Shown: piece after piece, positions 26,380 through 34,837 of the stretch
Numbering within the stretch: the first letter of the stretch is position 1
Layout of the letters: every line of letters begins with the position of its first letter
Source: Chroococcidiopsis sp. CCMEE 29
GTDB lineage: Bacteria; Cyanobacteriota; Cyanobacteriia; Cyanobacteriales; Chroococcidiopsidaceae
Length of the DNA stretch: 64,000 bases
Direction: 5' to 3'
Assembly: GCF_023558375.1 (NCBI RefSeq)
Contig: NZ_CP083761.1
Span: 4,109,001 to 4,173,000 of the forward strand
Program-made: the position numbers and the translations under genes
Notes under the pieces: model-generated
Told to the model about the DNA's origin: nothing
Database searches by the model: none
The model's input: the letters and a program-made list of their open reading frames with translations, nothing else

Positions 26380-27194
26380 TGTTGAATGACTCCTCTTTGT
26401 TGCAGTGTGCGAATACGAGTCACTAGTCCTAAAGTACCCTTACGCTCCAACTCTCGTAATAACTCAGAGGCGGGGATATCACTCAGACTTGATTGAATTG
26501 TGTATTGAACAACTTGTGGCAGTTTGACGGGTGCAGTTTTAGCAGAACCGGAAGCTGCGGCTACTGGGTTGTCGATTAATTCGGCTGTGATAATTCGGGT
26601 GTCTGTAGATTTGAGGAAAGGAGACTGTTTGAGGGTGAGTAAGAAATCGTTCACGGCGTTAAACGAGCGAGCAATCCCAGAAATTTCAATTCCACCAGCC
26701 GGATTTGGAGCTGGTTGGGCTGGCTGCTGGTTAGCATTGGCATTTGGACTTGGCTGAGCGGCTGGTTGAGGAGTAGCTGCTGCAATTTGCTTGATAGTTT
26801 GAATTTGTACCGTTGTAGGAATGCGATCGCGCATATCTTGCAACATCGCTGACCAAGGACGAATCTGATTAAATACTGTTGCTAGTGCTTGGGTTTCCGC
26901 TTGCGTTTGGCTCGTCTCTGCCTGAATTTTTTTGATATTCTCCTCTTGAATACCTAAGCGGTTTAACTCTGCGTCTATTGCGGCAATATTGTTTTCTAAC
27001 TGAGTATTTTGAGTTTGTAGTAACAGCCACCCAGCTCCTACCACAGTTGGTAAAAGAAGACCAGTGGCAAGCCCCAAATATAGGGGGGTCATACTACCCG
27101 CAAAACTAGGCAGAAGCGGTTTTGTGAAGCCCCTGCCTCTATCTTGCTGGTATTCTGAACGATCCTGAAGAAAATTTATATCCAGACTATACAT
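26376..27194 (-). CDS. pilN: Type IV pilus assembly protein PilN
   Basis: 272 residues. The N-terminal MYSLDINFLQDR corresponds to the conserved PilN motif (xxxINLLxxR type) that docks into PilM. One membrane segment follows (PLYLGLATGLLLPTVVGAGW, about 37-56), then a coiled coil, then a periplasmic domain with a low-complexity Pro/Ala/Asn/Gln insert (PQPAAQPSPNANANQQPAQP). It sits 4 bp downstream of pilM and overlaps pilO by 4 bp. Confidence 0.9.
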   Translation of the reverse strand: MYSLDINFLQDRSEYQQDRGRGFTKPLLPSFAGSMTPLYLGLATGLLLPTVVGAGWLLLQTQNTQLENNIAAIDAELNRLGIQEENIKKIQAETSQTQAETQALATVFNQIRPWSAMLQDMRDRIPTTVQIQTIKQIAAATPQPAAQPSPNANANQQPAQPAPNPAGGIEISGIARSFNAVNDFLLTLKQSPFLKSTDTRIITAELIDNPVAAASGSAKTAPVKLPQVVQYTIQSSLSDIPASELLRELERKGTLGLVTRIRTLQQRGVIQQ

Positions 27195-27198
27195 TGCC

Positions 27199-28305
27199 CT
27201 AAACCTCTCTAAGTCCTAAACCTAAGACAATGCCTAAGCCGGGTCGCTGCGCTGGAGTAATTTTATCCTCGTCTACCTCTAGAGATAAAGCAGCCACAGG
27301 ATCTATCTGCATAGTTGGTAGATTCAACCGTTGTTTGAAAAAGTCATCAAGTTGTCTCAGCCCACCCCCTGGTCCTGCCAGTAAGATCTGCGCTACCTCT
27401 AAATTTTCACTTTGACTCAGATAAAAGTCGAGCGATCGCCGCAGCTCATCAGTTAGCTCTGCCAACACTCTCAGCATGGATAGTATACCTGGATTAACGC
27501 CTACCAAGTCGTTTCGCTCCTCTGTGTCAACAGTGACAGGAATAGTAATTTCTTGTAACATTTGCGTATCTCTAGACGCAGGTAAATTCATCGCTCGTAA
27601 AAGCGCTTTTTGAAGATGATAAGTGCCAATAGGAACTGTGCGAGAAAATTGCGGCACTCCATCCACAATAATGGCAATTTCCGTACTATCAAATTGAATA
27701 TCAACTAATACTGCCGCTTCTTGGGGTCCATAACTCCGCAGTTGCTCGCGGATTGTGCGAATCAAGGCAAAACTATTAATTTCTATGACATCAACTTTTA
27801 ACCCAGCCTGCTGGAAAGTCTCTATATAGGTATCAGTAACTTGCTTTCGGGTCGCAACCAGTAGCACCTGTACCTTCTCAATCCCATCCTCATCCACCAA
27901 GTACCCTAACTTCTGATAGTCCACATCAGCTTCTTCGCGTGGAAAGGGTAAGTATAAACCGGCTTCATGATTGAGTACCATCTCCCTTAGCTCTTGATCG
28001 TTAAGTTCGGCTGGCAAGGGAATCAGTCGAACTAGAGATTCTCGTCCGGGTACGGCAGTTGCGACACGCTGCGCCTTGATTTTACTTTCAGCTAGTGCCT
28101 TTTGAATCAATTCTGCCAAAGCTGAAGGGTCAACAATTTGACCCTCTTGAAAGATCCCTTCTGGAACCGGCAGCGACGATAGAGCTGTTAGTTTAAATCC
28201 TTGCCGCTGCTTTTGGAGCTGAGCTACATTAATTCTCTCCGGGGCCAGTTCGATTCCGACTCCGCTTGTACGTTTTGCCAACAGACTTTTGAAGCGGTTA
28301 AGCAC
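27199..28305 (-). CDS. pilM: Type IV pilus assembly protein PilM
   Basis: 368 residues of the actin/FtsA-like ATPase fold. Features are VGIELAPERINVAQLQ at the start, ATAVPGRESLVRLIPLPAEL, VLVDIQFDSTEIAIIVDGVP (phosphate region), RDLVGVNP-type segments and ILLAGPGGGLRQLDDFFKQR. PilM forms a cytoplasmic ring that binds the PilN N-terminus. First gene of the pilMNO operon; the start codon context is ordinary and the promoter should lie in 28306-28636. Confidence 0.92.
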   Translation of the reverse strand: MLNRFKSLLAKRTSGVGIELAPERINVAQLQKQRQGFKLTALSSLPVPEGIFQEGQIVDPSALAELIQKALAESKIKAQRVATAVPGRESLVRLIPLPAELNDQELREMVLNHEAGLYLPFPREEADVDYQKLGYLVDEDGIEKVQVLLVATRKQVTDTYIETFQQAGLKVDVIEINSFALIRTIREQLRSYGPQEAAVLVDIQFDSTEIAIIVDGVPQFSRTVPIGTYHLQKALLRAMNLPASRDTQMLQEITIPVTVDTEERNDLVGVNPGILSMLRVLAELTDELRRSLDFYLSQSENLEVAQILLAGPGGGLRQLDDFFKQRLNLPTMQIDPVAALSLEVDEDKITPAQRPGLGIVLGLGLREV

Positions 28306-28636
28306 AGTTCTGCAATTGTTTAGAGACTAGAAAATTTAAATACTGAGTTTAGGTTGGTGCAATAGATAATGATGAATTGCTTTTTGCTAAGGCGTTTTAA
28401 GGTAGCCATGATTCAAGCTCTACAAGGAACTTATCTCTACCTCTACTAAGTTTCCAACAGAAATTTTACTGAGAGGTTTGACTTGGTTTACTATTGTTAC
28501 AATATTACTTAAGTGAATATACGGTTTACAAAACATAGCCTCATAATTTTGTAAACAGTCATTTCGCCCTCCATCACACAATTTAATTTAGCTTAAAATT
28601 ACTGAGTTGTTTCAACCAGCAGACAATTAATAAAAC
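28306..28636. promoter_or_regulatory. pilM upstream region, shared blocks with pilQ upstream region
   Basis: This divergent gap serves pilM (minus) and a solute-binding lipoprotein (plus). The segment 28370-28610 carries the ordered blocks described for the pilQ upstream region, including the exact GTGAATATACGG at 28513-28524. On the pil strand the 12-mer contains TATATT, a possible -10 hexamer, but no strong -35 is evident. Confidence 0.5.
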
Positions 28637-29968
28637 ATGTCAATACTACAAACTCTTGGGTTCAGGATTAAAACATGGAAAAAGCTAGGCATTTTTGCGT
28701 TGTTAGGGTTGCTCCTAAGTTGGGTTGTCAGTTGCAGCGCCGGTAATATTAATACTAAGGCAACGCAGTCGAACTCAGGCATTCAACCAGTTGAATTCTG
28801 GACAATGCAACTCCAACCAGAGTTTACAGATTATTTCAACAACTTGATCGGCAGTTTTGAGCAAGAAAACCCAGGTGTTAAGGTGCGCTGGGTAGACGTG
28901 CCCTGGTCAGCAATGCAGAGTAAAATTTTAACAGCTGTTGCGGCGAAAACAGCACCGGATGTGGTAAATTTGAACCCGGATTTTGCCTCTGTGCTGGCAG
29001 CTCGCAATGCCTGGCTTGATTTAGATGCTAAGGTGCCAGCTGAAGTAAAAGCAACTTATTTGCCTAATATTTGGCAGGCAAGTACGCTCAATGGTAAAAG
29101 TTTTGGCATTCCCTGGTATCTCACGACACGGCTAACGATCTACAACACTGACTTGTTAAAGCAGGCGGGTATCAGTCAGCCGCCAGCGACTTATACAGAA
29201 TTGGCTCAGATGGCTGGGCAAATTAAGCAGAAAACAGGCAAGTACGCCTTTTTTACGACGCTCGTCCCGGAAGACTCGGGTGAGGTGCTGGAATCTTTTG
29301 TGCAAATGGGCGTAAACCTGGTGGACGCACAAGGGAAAGCAGCGTTTAACACGCCTAAGGGGAAAGCTGCCTTTCAGTATTGGGTAGACCTTTATAAAAA
29401 TGGACTGTTGCCACGGGAAGTCTTGACCCAAGGTCATCGCCACGCAGTAGAACTGTATCAGGCTGGAGAAACAGCTTTACTAGCTTCTGGTCCAGAATTT
29501 TTGAAGACGATCGCCACCAACGCCCCCGCGATCGCCAAGGTTTCTGCCACTGCACCCCAGATAACAGGTGAGACGGGGAAGAAGAATGTGGCTGTAATGA
29601 ATCTAGTAATTCCCCGCAATAGCGATCAACCCGATGCTGCCCTCAAATTTGCTCTGTTTGTCACTAACAGCGAAAATCAGCTAGCCTTCGCTAAAAGAGC
29701 TAATGTGTTACCATCTACTATCCAAGCACTCTCTGATGGCTACTTTAAGACCGTAGCGGTGGCTGATACTTCCTCAGTAGAAAAAGCTCGCGTCGTCAGT
29801 GCCAGTCAGCTGGAACAGGCAGAGGTATTAATCCCAGCGATGAAAGATCTCAACGTGCTGCAAAAGGCGATTTACGAAAATATTCAAGCAGCAATGCTGG
29901 GTGAGAAGACAGTCGATCAGGCGGTGGCTGATGCTGCCCAAGAGTGGAACGCTAAGGTAGGTTCATGA
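28637..29968 (+). CDS. ABC transporter solute-binding lipoprotein, family 1 (sugar)
   Basis: 443 residues. A signal peptide with a lipobox (LLLSWVVSC, Cys near residue 33) would anchor it as a lipoprotein in the periplasm. The mature part shows the family-1 binding-protein plan: VEFWTMQLQPEFTDYFNNLI, NPGVKVRWVDVPWSAMQSKI, AAKTAPDVVNLNPDFA, GKSFGIPWYLTTRLTIYNTD. Such proteins deliver sugars or glycerol phosphates to an importer. No permease or ATPase gene is adjacent, so the ligand is unknown. Divergent from pilM. Confidence 0.88.
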   Translation: MSILQTLGFRIKTWKKLGIFALLGLLLSWVVSCSAGNINTKATQSNSGIQPVEFWTMQLQPEFTDYFNNLIGSFEQENPGVKVRWVDVPWSAMQSKILTAVAAKTAPDVVNLNPDFASVLAARNAWLDLDAKVPAEVKATYLPNIWQASTLNGKSFGIPWYLTTRLTIYNTDLLKQAGISQPPATYTELAQMAGQIKQKTGKYAFFTTLVPEDSGEVLESFVQMGVNLVDAQGKAAFNTPKGKAAFQYWVDLYKNGLLPREVLTQGHRHAVELYQAGETALLASGPEFLKTIATNAPAIAKVSATAPQITGETGKKNVAVMNLVIPRNSDQPDAALKFALFVTNSENQLAFAKRANVLPSTIQALSDGYFKTVAVADTSSVEKARVVSASQLEQAEVLIPAMKDLNVLQKAIYENIQAAMLGEKTVDQAVADAAQEWNAKVGS

Positions 29969-30067
29969 GAAGAGGCGATCGCACTCCCTTGGTAACTATG
30001 TAAGCCTTTCTCCATCAGCGCTAGCGTTATATTGTGAATGCTTATTCCACAGAAGCGCTAAATTCCA

Positions 30068-30571
30068 ATGCTACCCAGAATCACCAATACAGCCGCGTGG
30101 CAGCAGGCTGAACTACTGATGCAGCCTGCTTTCATCCGCATCATCGATCACATTCGCAAACACCTCGACACATCCGCTTGGAAGGGAAACTATGAGACTG
30201 TGCTGATTTGGCCAGATGGGACAACAGATGAGACTAAAGAGATAGTGACCCAACTTTTACAACAGCTAGAAGGAGCTTCACCGGAACAAGCAGACGAAAT
30301 TCAACAAGCGATCGCCCAGTTAGCCACTCCCTATCCAAGCTATCAACTGTCTTTGCAGCATCAAAACCAGCAACTTAACATTGACTTGTGGGACCTTTGC
30401 TATCAAGTTTGTTTTCGGCACTACAACCCTGCACTCAACCAATTGGATAGCTATACAGTTGAGATTGACACTAGCCTGATTGATGAAACCGGCGATGTAA
30501 ATTGGCAGCACCTGGATGCTAAAGCAGGAGATTTAGTCGAGCAGGTATTTGCTAACTTGCCAACTGTTTAA
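30068..30571 (+). CDS. Conserved hypothetical protein
   Basis: 167 residues, acidic and soluble, without signal peptide or membrane segment. Features are LMQPAFIRIIDHIRKHLDTS, a VLIWPDGT motif, a helical stretch rich in Gln/Glu, and LNIDLWDLCYQVCFRHYNP. The pattern looks like a family conserved in cyanobacteria, but I know no role. It lies 38 bp upstream of ygfZ on the same strand and may share its transcript. Confidence 0.7.
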   Translation: MLPRITNTAAWQQAELLMQPAFIRIIDHIRKHLDTSAWKGNYETVLIWPDGTTDETKEIVTQLLQQLEGASPEQADEIQQAIAQLATPYPSYQLSLQHQNQQLNIDLWDLCYQVCFRHYNPALNQLDSYTVEIDTSLIDETGDVNWQHLDAKAGDLVEQVFANLPTV

Positions 30572-30609
30572 ATAGGCTTAGTAGCACAGACAGAAAAACC
30601 AAAAGTTCC

Positions 30610-31686
30610 ATGATTGAGCAATTGCAGGATCTACAGTCAGCCGCTGGGGCGACATTTGAAGCGATCGCCGATACACAAGTCCCCGTAAGTTTTGGGAATG
30701 ATGCAGCCGCTATCCAAGCCGCACAAGCAGGGGTAGCTTTATGCGATCGCTCCCATTGGGGTAGAATTCTAGTTTCAGATGATGACCGCCTGCGGTTTCT
30801 ACACAACCAAAGTACAAACGATTTCCAGCAACTCAAGCCAGGACAAAGCTGCGACACAGTTTTTGTTACTTCCACTGCTCGCACAATCGATCTGGCAACA
30901 GCTTACGTTACCGAAGATGCAGTGTTGCTAATCGTTTCACCCAATCGGCGTCAGTCTCTGATGGAATGGCTTGATCGCTACATCTTTTTTGCGGATAAGG
31001 TGCAATTGCAAGATGTAACGAGTGAGAGTGCTGCTTTTAGCTTAATTGGACCGAAAAGTGATGCTCTGTTAGAAAAATTAGGCTTGAGCGCGATGATTGG
31101 TCAACCCTACGCCACTCACCAGCTAGTTCAGCTGGCAGATGTAGAGGTGCGTGTCGCTGTCGGTAGTGGCTTGGCTACACCTGGATACACCATCGTTGTC
31201 CCAGCTAGCAAGGCAGCAACAGTTTGGAGCAATATTTTACAAGCTGGGGCAGTACCACTAGGCGATCGCGCTTGGGAACAACTGCGGATTCAACAAGGTC
31301 GTCCAGCACCCGATCGGGAACTAACAGACGATTACAATCCCCTGGAAGCAGGTTTATGGCAGACGATTTCTTTTGAGAAGGGCTGCTACATTGGTCAGGA
31401 AACAATTGCCCGGTTAAACACCTATAAGGGAGTGAAGCAATATCTTTGGGGTATTCGCCTCAGCGCCCCAGCCCAACCAGGTAGTGTGATTACTGTAGAA
31501 GATGAAAAAGTAGGCAAGCTTACTAGCTACACACAGACCGAGGGCGACCATTTTGGACTAGGTTACATTCGGGCTAAAGCTGGTGGCGCTGGGTTGAAAG
31601 TGAAAGTAGAGGAAACTACAGGTGTAGTAGTCGATGTACCGTTTTTAAGAAGGGGTCAGGAGTCAGGGGTCGGGGGTCAGGGATGA
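30610..31686 (+). CDS. ygfZ: Folate-binding YgfZ/GcvT-like Fe-S assembly factor
   Basis: 358 residues. YgfZ binds tetrahydrofolate and helps keep certain Fe-S enzymes active. The signature motif KGCYIGQE with its essential Cys is near residues 257-264, in the usual sequence LWQTISFEKGCYIGQETIAR. GcvT-like domains precede it (CDRSHWGRILVSDDDRLRFL) and a C-terminal beta barrel follows. The last dozen residues (RRGQESGVGGQG) come from GGGGTCA-type heptamers, so the natural C-terminus was probably replaced or lengthened. Confidence 0.9.
   Translation: MIEQLQDLQSAAGATFEAIADTQVPVSFGNDAAAIQAAQAGVALCDRSHWGRILVSDDDRLRFLHNQSTNDFQQLKPGQSCDTVFVTSTARTIDLATAYVTEDAVLLIVSPNRRQSLMEWLDRYIFFADKVQLQDVTSESAAFSLIGPKSDALLEKLGLSAMIGQPYATHQLVQLADVEVRVAVGSGLATPGYTIVVPASKAATVWSNILQAGAVPLGDRAWEQLRIQQGRPAPDRELTDDYNPLEAGLWQTISFEKGCYIGQETIARLNTYKGVKQYLWGIRLSAPAQPGSVITVEDEKVGKLTSYTQTEGDHFGLGYIRAKAGGAGLKVKVEETTGVVVDVPFLRRGQESGVGGQG
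31652..31686. repeat. STRR: GGGGTCA-type heptamers in the ygfZ end
   Basis: About five imperfect heptamers (GGGGTCA, GGAGTCA, GGGGTCG, GGGGTCA, GGGATGA) encode the YgfZ tail and its TGA stop. The unit equals the reverse complement of the TGACCCC-type heptamers in the ycf55-like gene at 35880-35942. Confidence 0.75.
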
Positions 31687-31704
31687 GCAAAAATACTTGA
31701 AACC

Positions 31705-32013
31705 TCACCGCTCCACGCAGGGGTGAAATTTAGGATAAAGCATGGTGGCGATCGGTTGCCCACCTAGCAAGTGTCGTTTTACAACCGCTGGCACTTCATC
31801 AGGTTGGACGCGGCAATACCAAACCTGAGCTGGGATCACCTTTACCATCGGTCCCATGCCACATTGTCCTAAGCAGCCACTGCCGATGACGGTAACATCA
31901 GGCATTGAATATGCTTGAAAAGCAGTTAGTACCTTGCCTGCCCCCTGTTTGCGGCAGGTACGGTTTTGACAAACTAAGACACACTGGGTGGATGAATTGT
32001 GGCTCTGTTGCAA
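31705..32013 (-). CDS. Thioredoxin-like [2Fe-2S] ferredoxin
   Basis: 102 residues. The cluster-binding cysteines are visible as CVLVCQNRTCRKQGAGKVL and GSGCLGQCGMGPMV, followed by VQPDEVPAVVKRHLLGGQPI, matching the thioredoxin-fold [2Fe-2S] ferredoxin domain related to NuoE and HoxE/HoxF modules. It probably carries electrons; the partner is unknown. The only start in a suitable position is TTG at 32013, inside a segment identical to an IS6-type terminal inverted repeat, so the first residues (MQQSHN) are encoded by IS-derived DNA. Confidence 0.85.
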   Translation of the reverse strand: MQQSHNSSTQCVLVCQNRTCRKQGAGKVLTAFQAYSMPDVTVIGSGCLGQCGMGPMVKVIPAQVWYCRVQPDEVPAVVKRHLLGGQPIATMLYPKFHPCVER

Positions 32014-32026
32014 AAACTTTTGATGG
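32001..32026. mobile_element. Solitary IS6-family terminal inverted repeat
   Basis: GGCTCTGTTGCAAAAAC is the end sequence typical of IS6/IS240-type elements. The 26 bp to TGATGG match the element end at 49428-49453 (GGTTGTGTTGCAAAAAC on the minus strand) at about 20 positions. No transposase lies next to it, so this is a relic or solo end. It covers the start of the [2Fe-2S] ferredoxin gene. Confidence 0.55.
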
Positions 32027-32078
32027 TTTGAGTAATAACGAATGCAAGTTTATAGTAGCTCAGGTTGCTGTAAATGCT

Positions 32079-33059
32079 CTAATCTGGCAAGAGCCCCTTC
32101 GCTGCCAGCCATTCTCGATTGAATAACCGGGATTGGTAGCGGGTACCGCTATCACAAAGGATAGTGACGATGGTGTGACCGGGTCCCAGCTGTTTTGCTA
32201 ACGCGATCGCTGCTGCCACATTGATGCCTGTGGAACCGCCTAGAAACAAGCCTTCTTCTCTTAGCAGTTGATAAACTACCTGCACGCACTCAGGGTCATC
32301 AATTCGGATAGCATCATCAATCGGCGCACCTTCTAGATTTGCAGTTACACGGCTGTTACCAATACCTTCAGTAATTGAGCTGCCCTCAGTTGTGATTTCA
32401 CCAGTTTTGATATAACTATAAAGCCCACTGCCCATCGGGTCTGCCAGAACTGTTTTAATTGCAGGATTTTTTTCTTTCAGGTACATCGCTACACCAGCAA
32501 GAGTACCACCGGTTCCTGTAGCCGTTACCCAAGCATCAACCTTGCCGTCCGTTTGCTCCCAAATTTCTCGCCCAGTGGTTTCGTAATGCGATCGCCGATT
32601 CGCCAAATTGTCAAACTGATTTGCCCAAATTGCATTCTCCATCTCAGCTGCAATTCTACCGGAGAGCTTTACATAGTTATTTGGGTCTTTGTATGGCACA
32701 GCAGGCACAGCGCGAACTTCTGCACCCAGTGTCTTTAAAGCATCTATCTTTTCTTGAGACTGGGTATCAGGAATGAAAATTAGGCATTTATAGCCTTTGG
32801 CGTTACAGATATGAGCTAGACCAATACCAGTATTCCCAGCAGTTCCTTCCACCACCGTGCCGCCTGGTTTAAGCAAGCCTTTTTCTTCTGCATCCTGAAT
32901 AATATAAAGCGCTGCTCTGTCTTTAACAGAACCGCCTGGATTAAGAAACTCTGCCTTACCAAGGATTTCGCACCCAGTTTCCTGACTAAATTTGTTTAAC
33001 CGGATTAGCGGCGTGTTGCCGACGGCGCCGACAAATCCATCTTTGATATCCATTCTCAA
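32079..33059 (-). CDS. cysK: Cysteine synthase A (O-acetylserine sulfhydrylase)
   Basis: 326 residues. The PLP enzyme makes cysteine from O-acetylserine and sulfide. The PLP-lysine is Lys46 in [15 protein letters not shown]; the substrate loop is [15 protein letters not shown], and the phosphate-binding loop reads [20 protein letters not shown]. Near the end [20 protein letters not shown] holds the Ser that contacts the pyridine nitrogen. The short start [20 protein letters not shown] fits the family. Monocistronic on the minus strand. Confidence 0.93.
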   Translation of the reverse strand: MRMDIKDGFVGAVGNTPLIRLNKFSQETGCEILGKAEFLNPGGSVKDRAALYIIQDAEEKGLLKPGGTVVEGTAGNTGIGLAHICNAKGYKCLIFIPDTQSQEKIDALKTLGAEVRAVPAVPYKDPNNYVKLSGRIAAEMENAIWANQFDNLANRRSHYETTGREIWEQTDGKVDAWVTATGTGGTLAGVAMYLKEKNPAIKTVLADPMGSGLYSYIKTGEITTEGSSITEGIGNSRVTANLEGAPIDDAIRIDDPECVQVVYQLLREEGLFLGGSTGINVAAAIALAKQLGPGHTIVTILCDSGTRYQSRLFNREWLAAKGLLPD

Positions 33060-33167
33060 ATTACCTTAATGTTGTTCCTTATAAAAATTTTGGCTTATAG
33101 CGGTGGTAAGTTTATGCAAGCTCAGGCAGTTTGGCGATCGCGACTTAGGGTGCCAATAACCCATCTC

Positions 33168-33752
33168 TTACCAAACTTTACTCATATCAAGGATAAATCC
33201 AGGCAGTACCGGATCGCCGCTGAGTGTGGTGGGCTGATCCAGACATTCCTCTGGCCGATCGGGACGATAGATATAGACTTTATGGTGCTTGCGATCAATG
33301 AGCCAGCCTAGCTGTATTCCTGGTTCCCTCATGTATTCCCGCATTTTTTCTTGCAAAGGCTGTAGATTGTCAAAAGGCGACCTGAGTTCCACCACAAAAT
33401 CTGGACAAATGGGAGCAAACTTTTGCTGTTGTTCTAGCGATAGAGCATTCCACCTTTCTAGTTTCATCCAGGAAGCATCAGGCGACCTTTCTGCACCTGT
33501 TGATAGCTTAAATCCCGTGCTAGACGAAAAGGCAATACCAGTTCCATCTTCATCTGTCCAGTTCATTAACTGTTGAATGATTCTGGCATCTCGGTTGCCT
33601 GTTTCTGAGCCTGTGGGAGGCATAATTAATATCTCACCGGATTTATTGCGCTCAATATGTAAGTCACGATTAACTTGACAGAACTCAAAAAACTGCTCGT
33701 CTGTCATTGGCATTGAAGGAGGAATTCGCACAACCAAAGGGGATGAAAGCAT
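33168..33752 (-). CDS. Uma2 family (DUF820) restriction-endonuclease-fold protein
   Basis: 194 residues, the usual length. Core motifs are FCQVNRDLHIERNKSGEILI, MPPTGSETGNRDARIIQQLM, the catalytic strand CPDFVVELRSPFDNLQPLQE (PD...ExK-like) and LGWLIDRKHHKVYIYRPD. The nuclease fold is known for the family; the cellular role is not. It is only distantly similar to the Uma2 protein at 607-1293. Confidence 0.88.
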   Translation of the reverse strand: MLSSPLVVRIPPSMPMTDEQFFEFCQVNRDLHIERNKSGEILIMPPTGSETGNRDARIIQQLMNWTDEDGTGIAFSSSTGFKLSTGAERSPDASWMKLERWNALSLEQQQKFAPICPDFVVELRSPFDNLQPLQEKMREYMREPGIQLGWLIDRKHHKVYIYRPDRPEECLDQPTTLSGDPVLPGFILDMSKVW

Positions 33753-33828
33753 GATGATTTCCTTAAGTTGCTGCTGAAGTTGAGCAATATTTTATTCGCC
33801 CGTACTGAATCAGTTGAGGAATGAGAAA

Positions 33829-33880
33829 TCGCGGCTACACAAACGTGCGTCTGTCTACGCTAAGTGTGTATAGCCGCGAA
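33829..33880. repeat. Inverted repeat of the CGCGGCTACAC type
   Basis: CGCGGCTACAC (33830-33840) and GTGTATAGCCGCG (33866-33878) can pair into a hairpin between the Uma2 and peroxiredoxin genes. Related words (CGCGGCTACACAAAC) occur at 49717-49731 and, in part, in the core of elements A and B (GTGTAGCCGCG). Confidence 0.55.
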
Positions 33881-33912
33881 TTACGTTGCCTAGGTGCAGC
33901 GATTTTGCACCC

Positions 33913-34551
33913 CTACTTATCCGGTTGAGGAGTCATCCGCAGGTATGGTTTGACTTCTGTGTAACCTTTGGGGAATTTCTCCTTCAGTACTTCCGGATCT
34001 TTTAGGGAGGGGACAATTACACAGTCTTCTCCCTCTTTCCAGTTGGCTGGAGTAGCCACGCTGTAGTTATCAGTCAGTTGCAGGGAATCAATCACCCGCA
34101 AAATTTCATCAAAGTTACGTCCAGTGCTGGCAGGATAAGTAAAGACTAGGCGGAGTTTTTTGCTGGAGTCAATAATGAACACCGATCGCACCGTTAATGT
34201 ATTGTTGGCATTGGGGTGGATCATGTCGTACAGATCGGAAACCTTGCGGTCTGAGTCTGCCAAAATTGGGTAGTTGACACTTGCTTTCTGCGTTTCTTCA
34301 ATATCACCAATCCAGCCTTTGTGGGACTCCACGTCATCTACACTCAGAGCCAATACCTTAACGTTACGCCGATCAAATTCTGGCTTGAGACGGCCAACTT
34401 CGCCTAGTTCTGTGGTGCAAACGGGTGTAAAATCTGCGGGGTGAGAAAATAGCACAACCCAGCTATCGCCTGCCCAATCGTAAAAATCGATTTCCCCTTG
34501 GCTAGAAGCTTGCTTGAAGTTGGGGACTGTGTCACCTAATCGAAGAGACAT
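33913..34551 (-). CDS. 1-Cys peroxiredoxin (Prx6 type)
   Basis: 212 residues from ATG 34551 (MSLRLGDTVPNFKQ), which has AGAGGA upstream; a TTG at 34572 is less likely. The peroxidatic Cys45 lies in SHPADFTPVCTTELG, and the long C-terminal domain (NYSVATPANWKEGEDCVIVP) marks the 1-Cys/Prx6 group. It reduces hydrogen peroxide and alkyl hydroperoxides in the cytosol. A Fur/PerR-type regulator gene lies 2.1 kb away on the same strand, so peroxide-responsive control is possible. Confidence 0.93.
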   Translation of the reverse strand: MSLRLGDTVPNFKQASSQGEIDFYDWAGDSWVVLFSHPADFTPVCTTELGEVGRLKPEFDRRNVKVLALSVDDVESHKGWIGDIEETQKASVNYPILADSDRKVSDLYDMIHPNANNTLTVRSVFIIDSSKKLRLVFTYPASTGRNFDEILRVIDSLQLTDNYSVATPANWKEGEDCVIVPSLKDPEVLKEKFPKGYTEVKPYLRMTPQPDK

Positions 34552-34837
34552 ATCTAAATTTCCTCTGCTCAAAAAGCCCTTAGTTCTTCTACTTTGCGAT
34601 CATGACATAAAACCCCGGTTTTCCGGTCGGAGTTTAGACCTTTTCAAGAAAATTTTAGGTTATAACGGTGCATGCTTTTAAGAACGCGATCGCCAATCCT
34701 GCCGCTTTGCTTACGTATTAACACTAGAGGAATAAATTTTGCAGTTACATATTATACATTCATGTCAATAAATTAGGATATAACTTTATGTTTCTTAACA
34801 CTGACGTACTTAGGAGTTTTGAGATTTAATTAAAACA

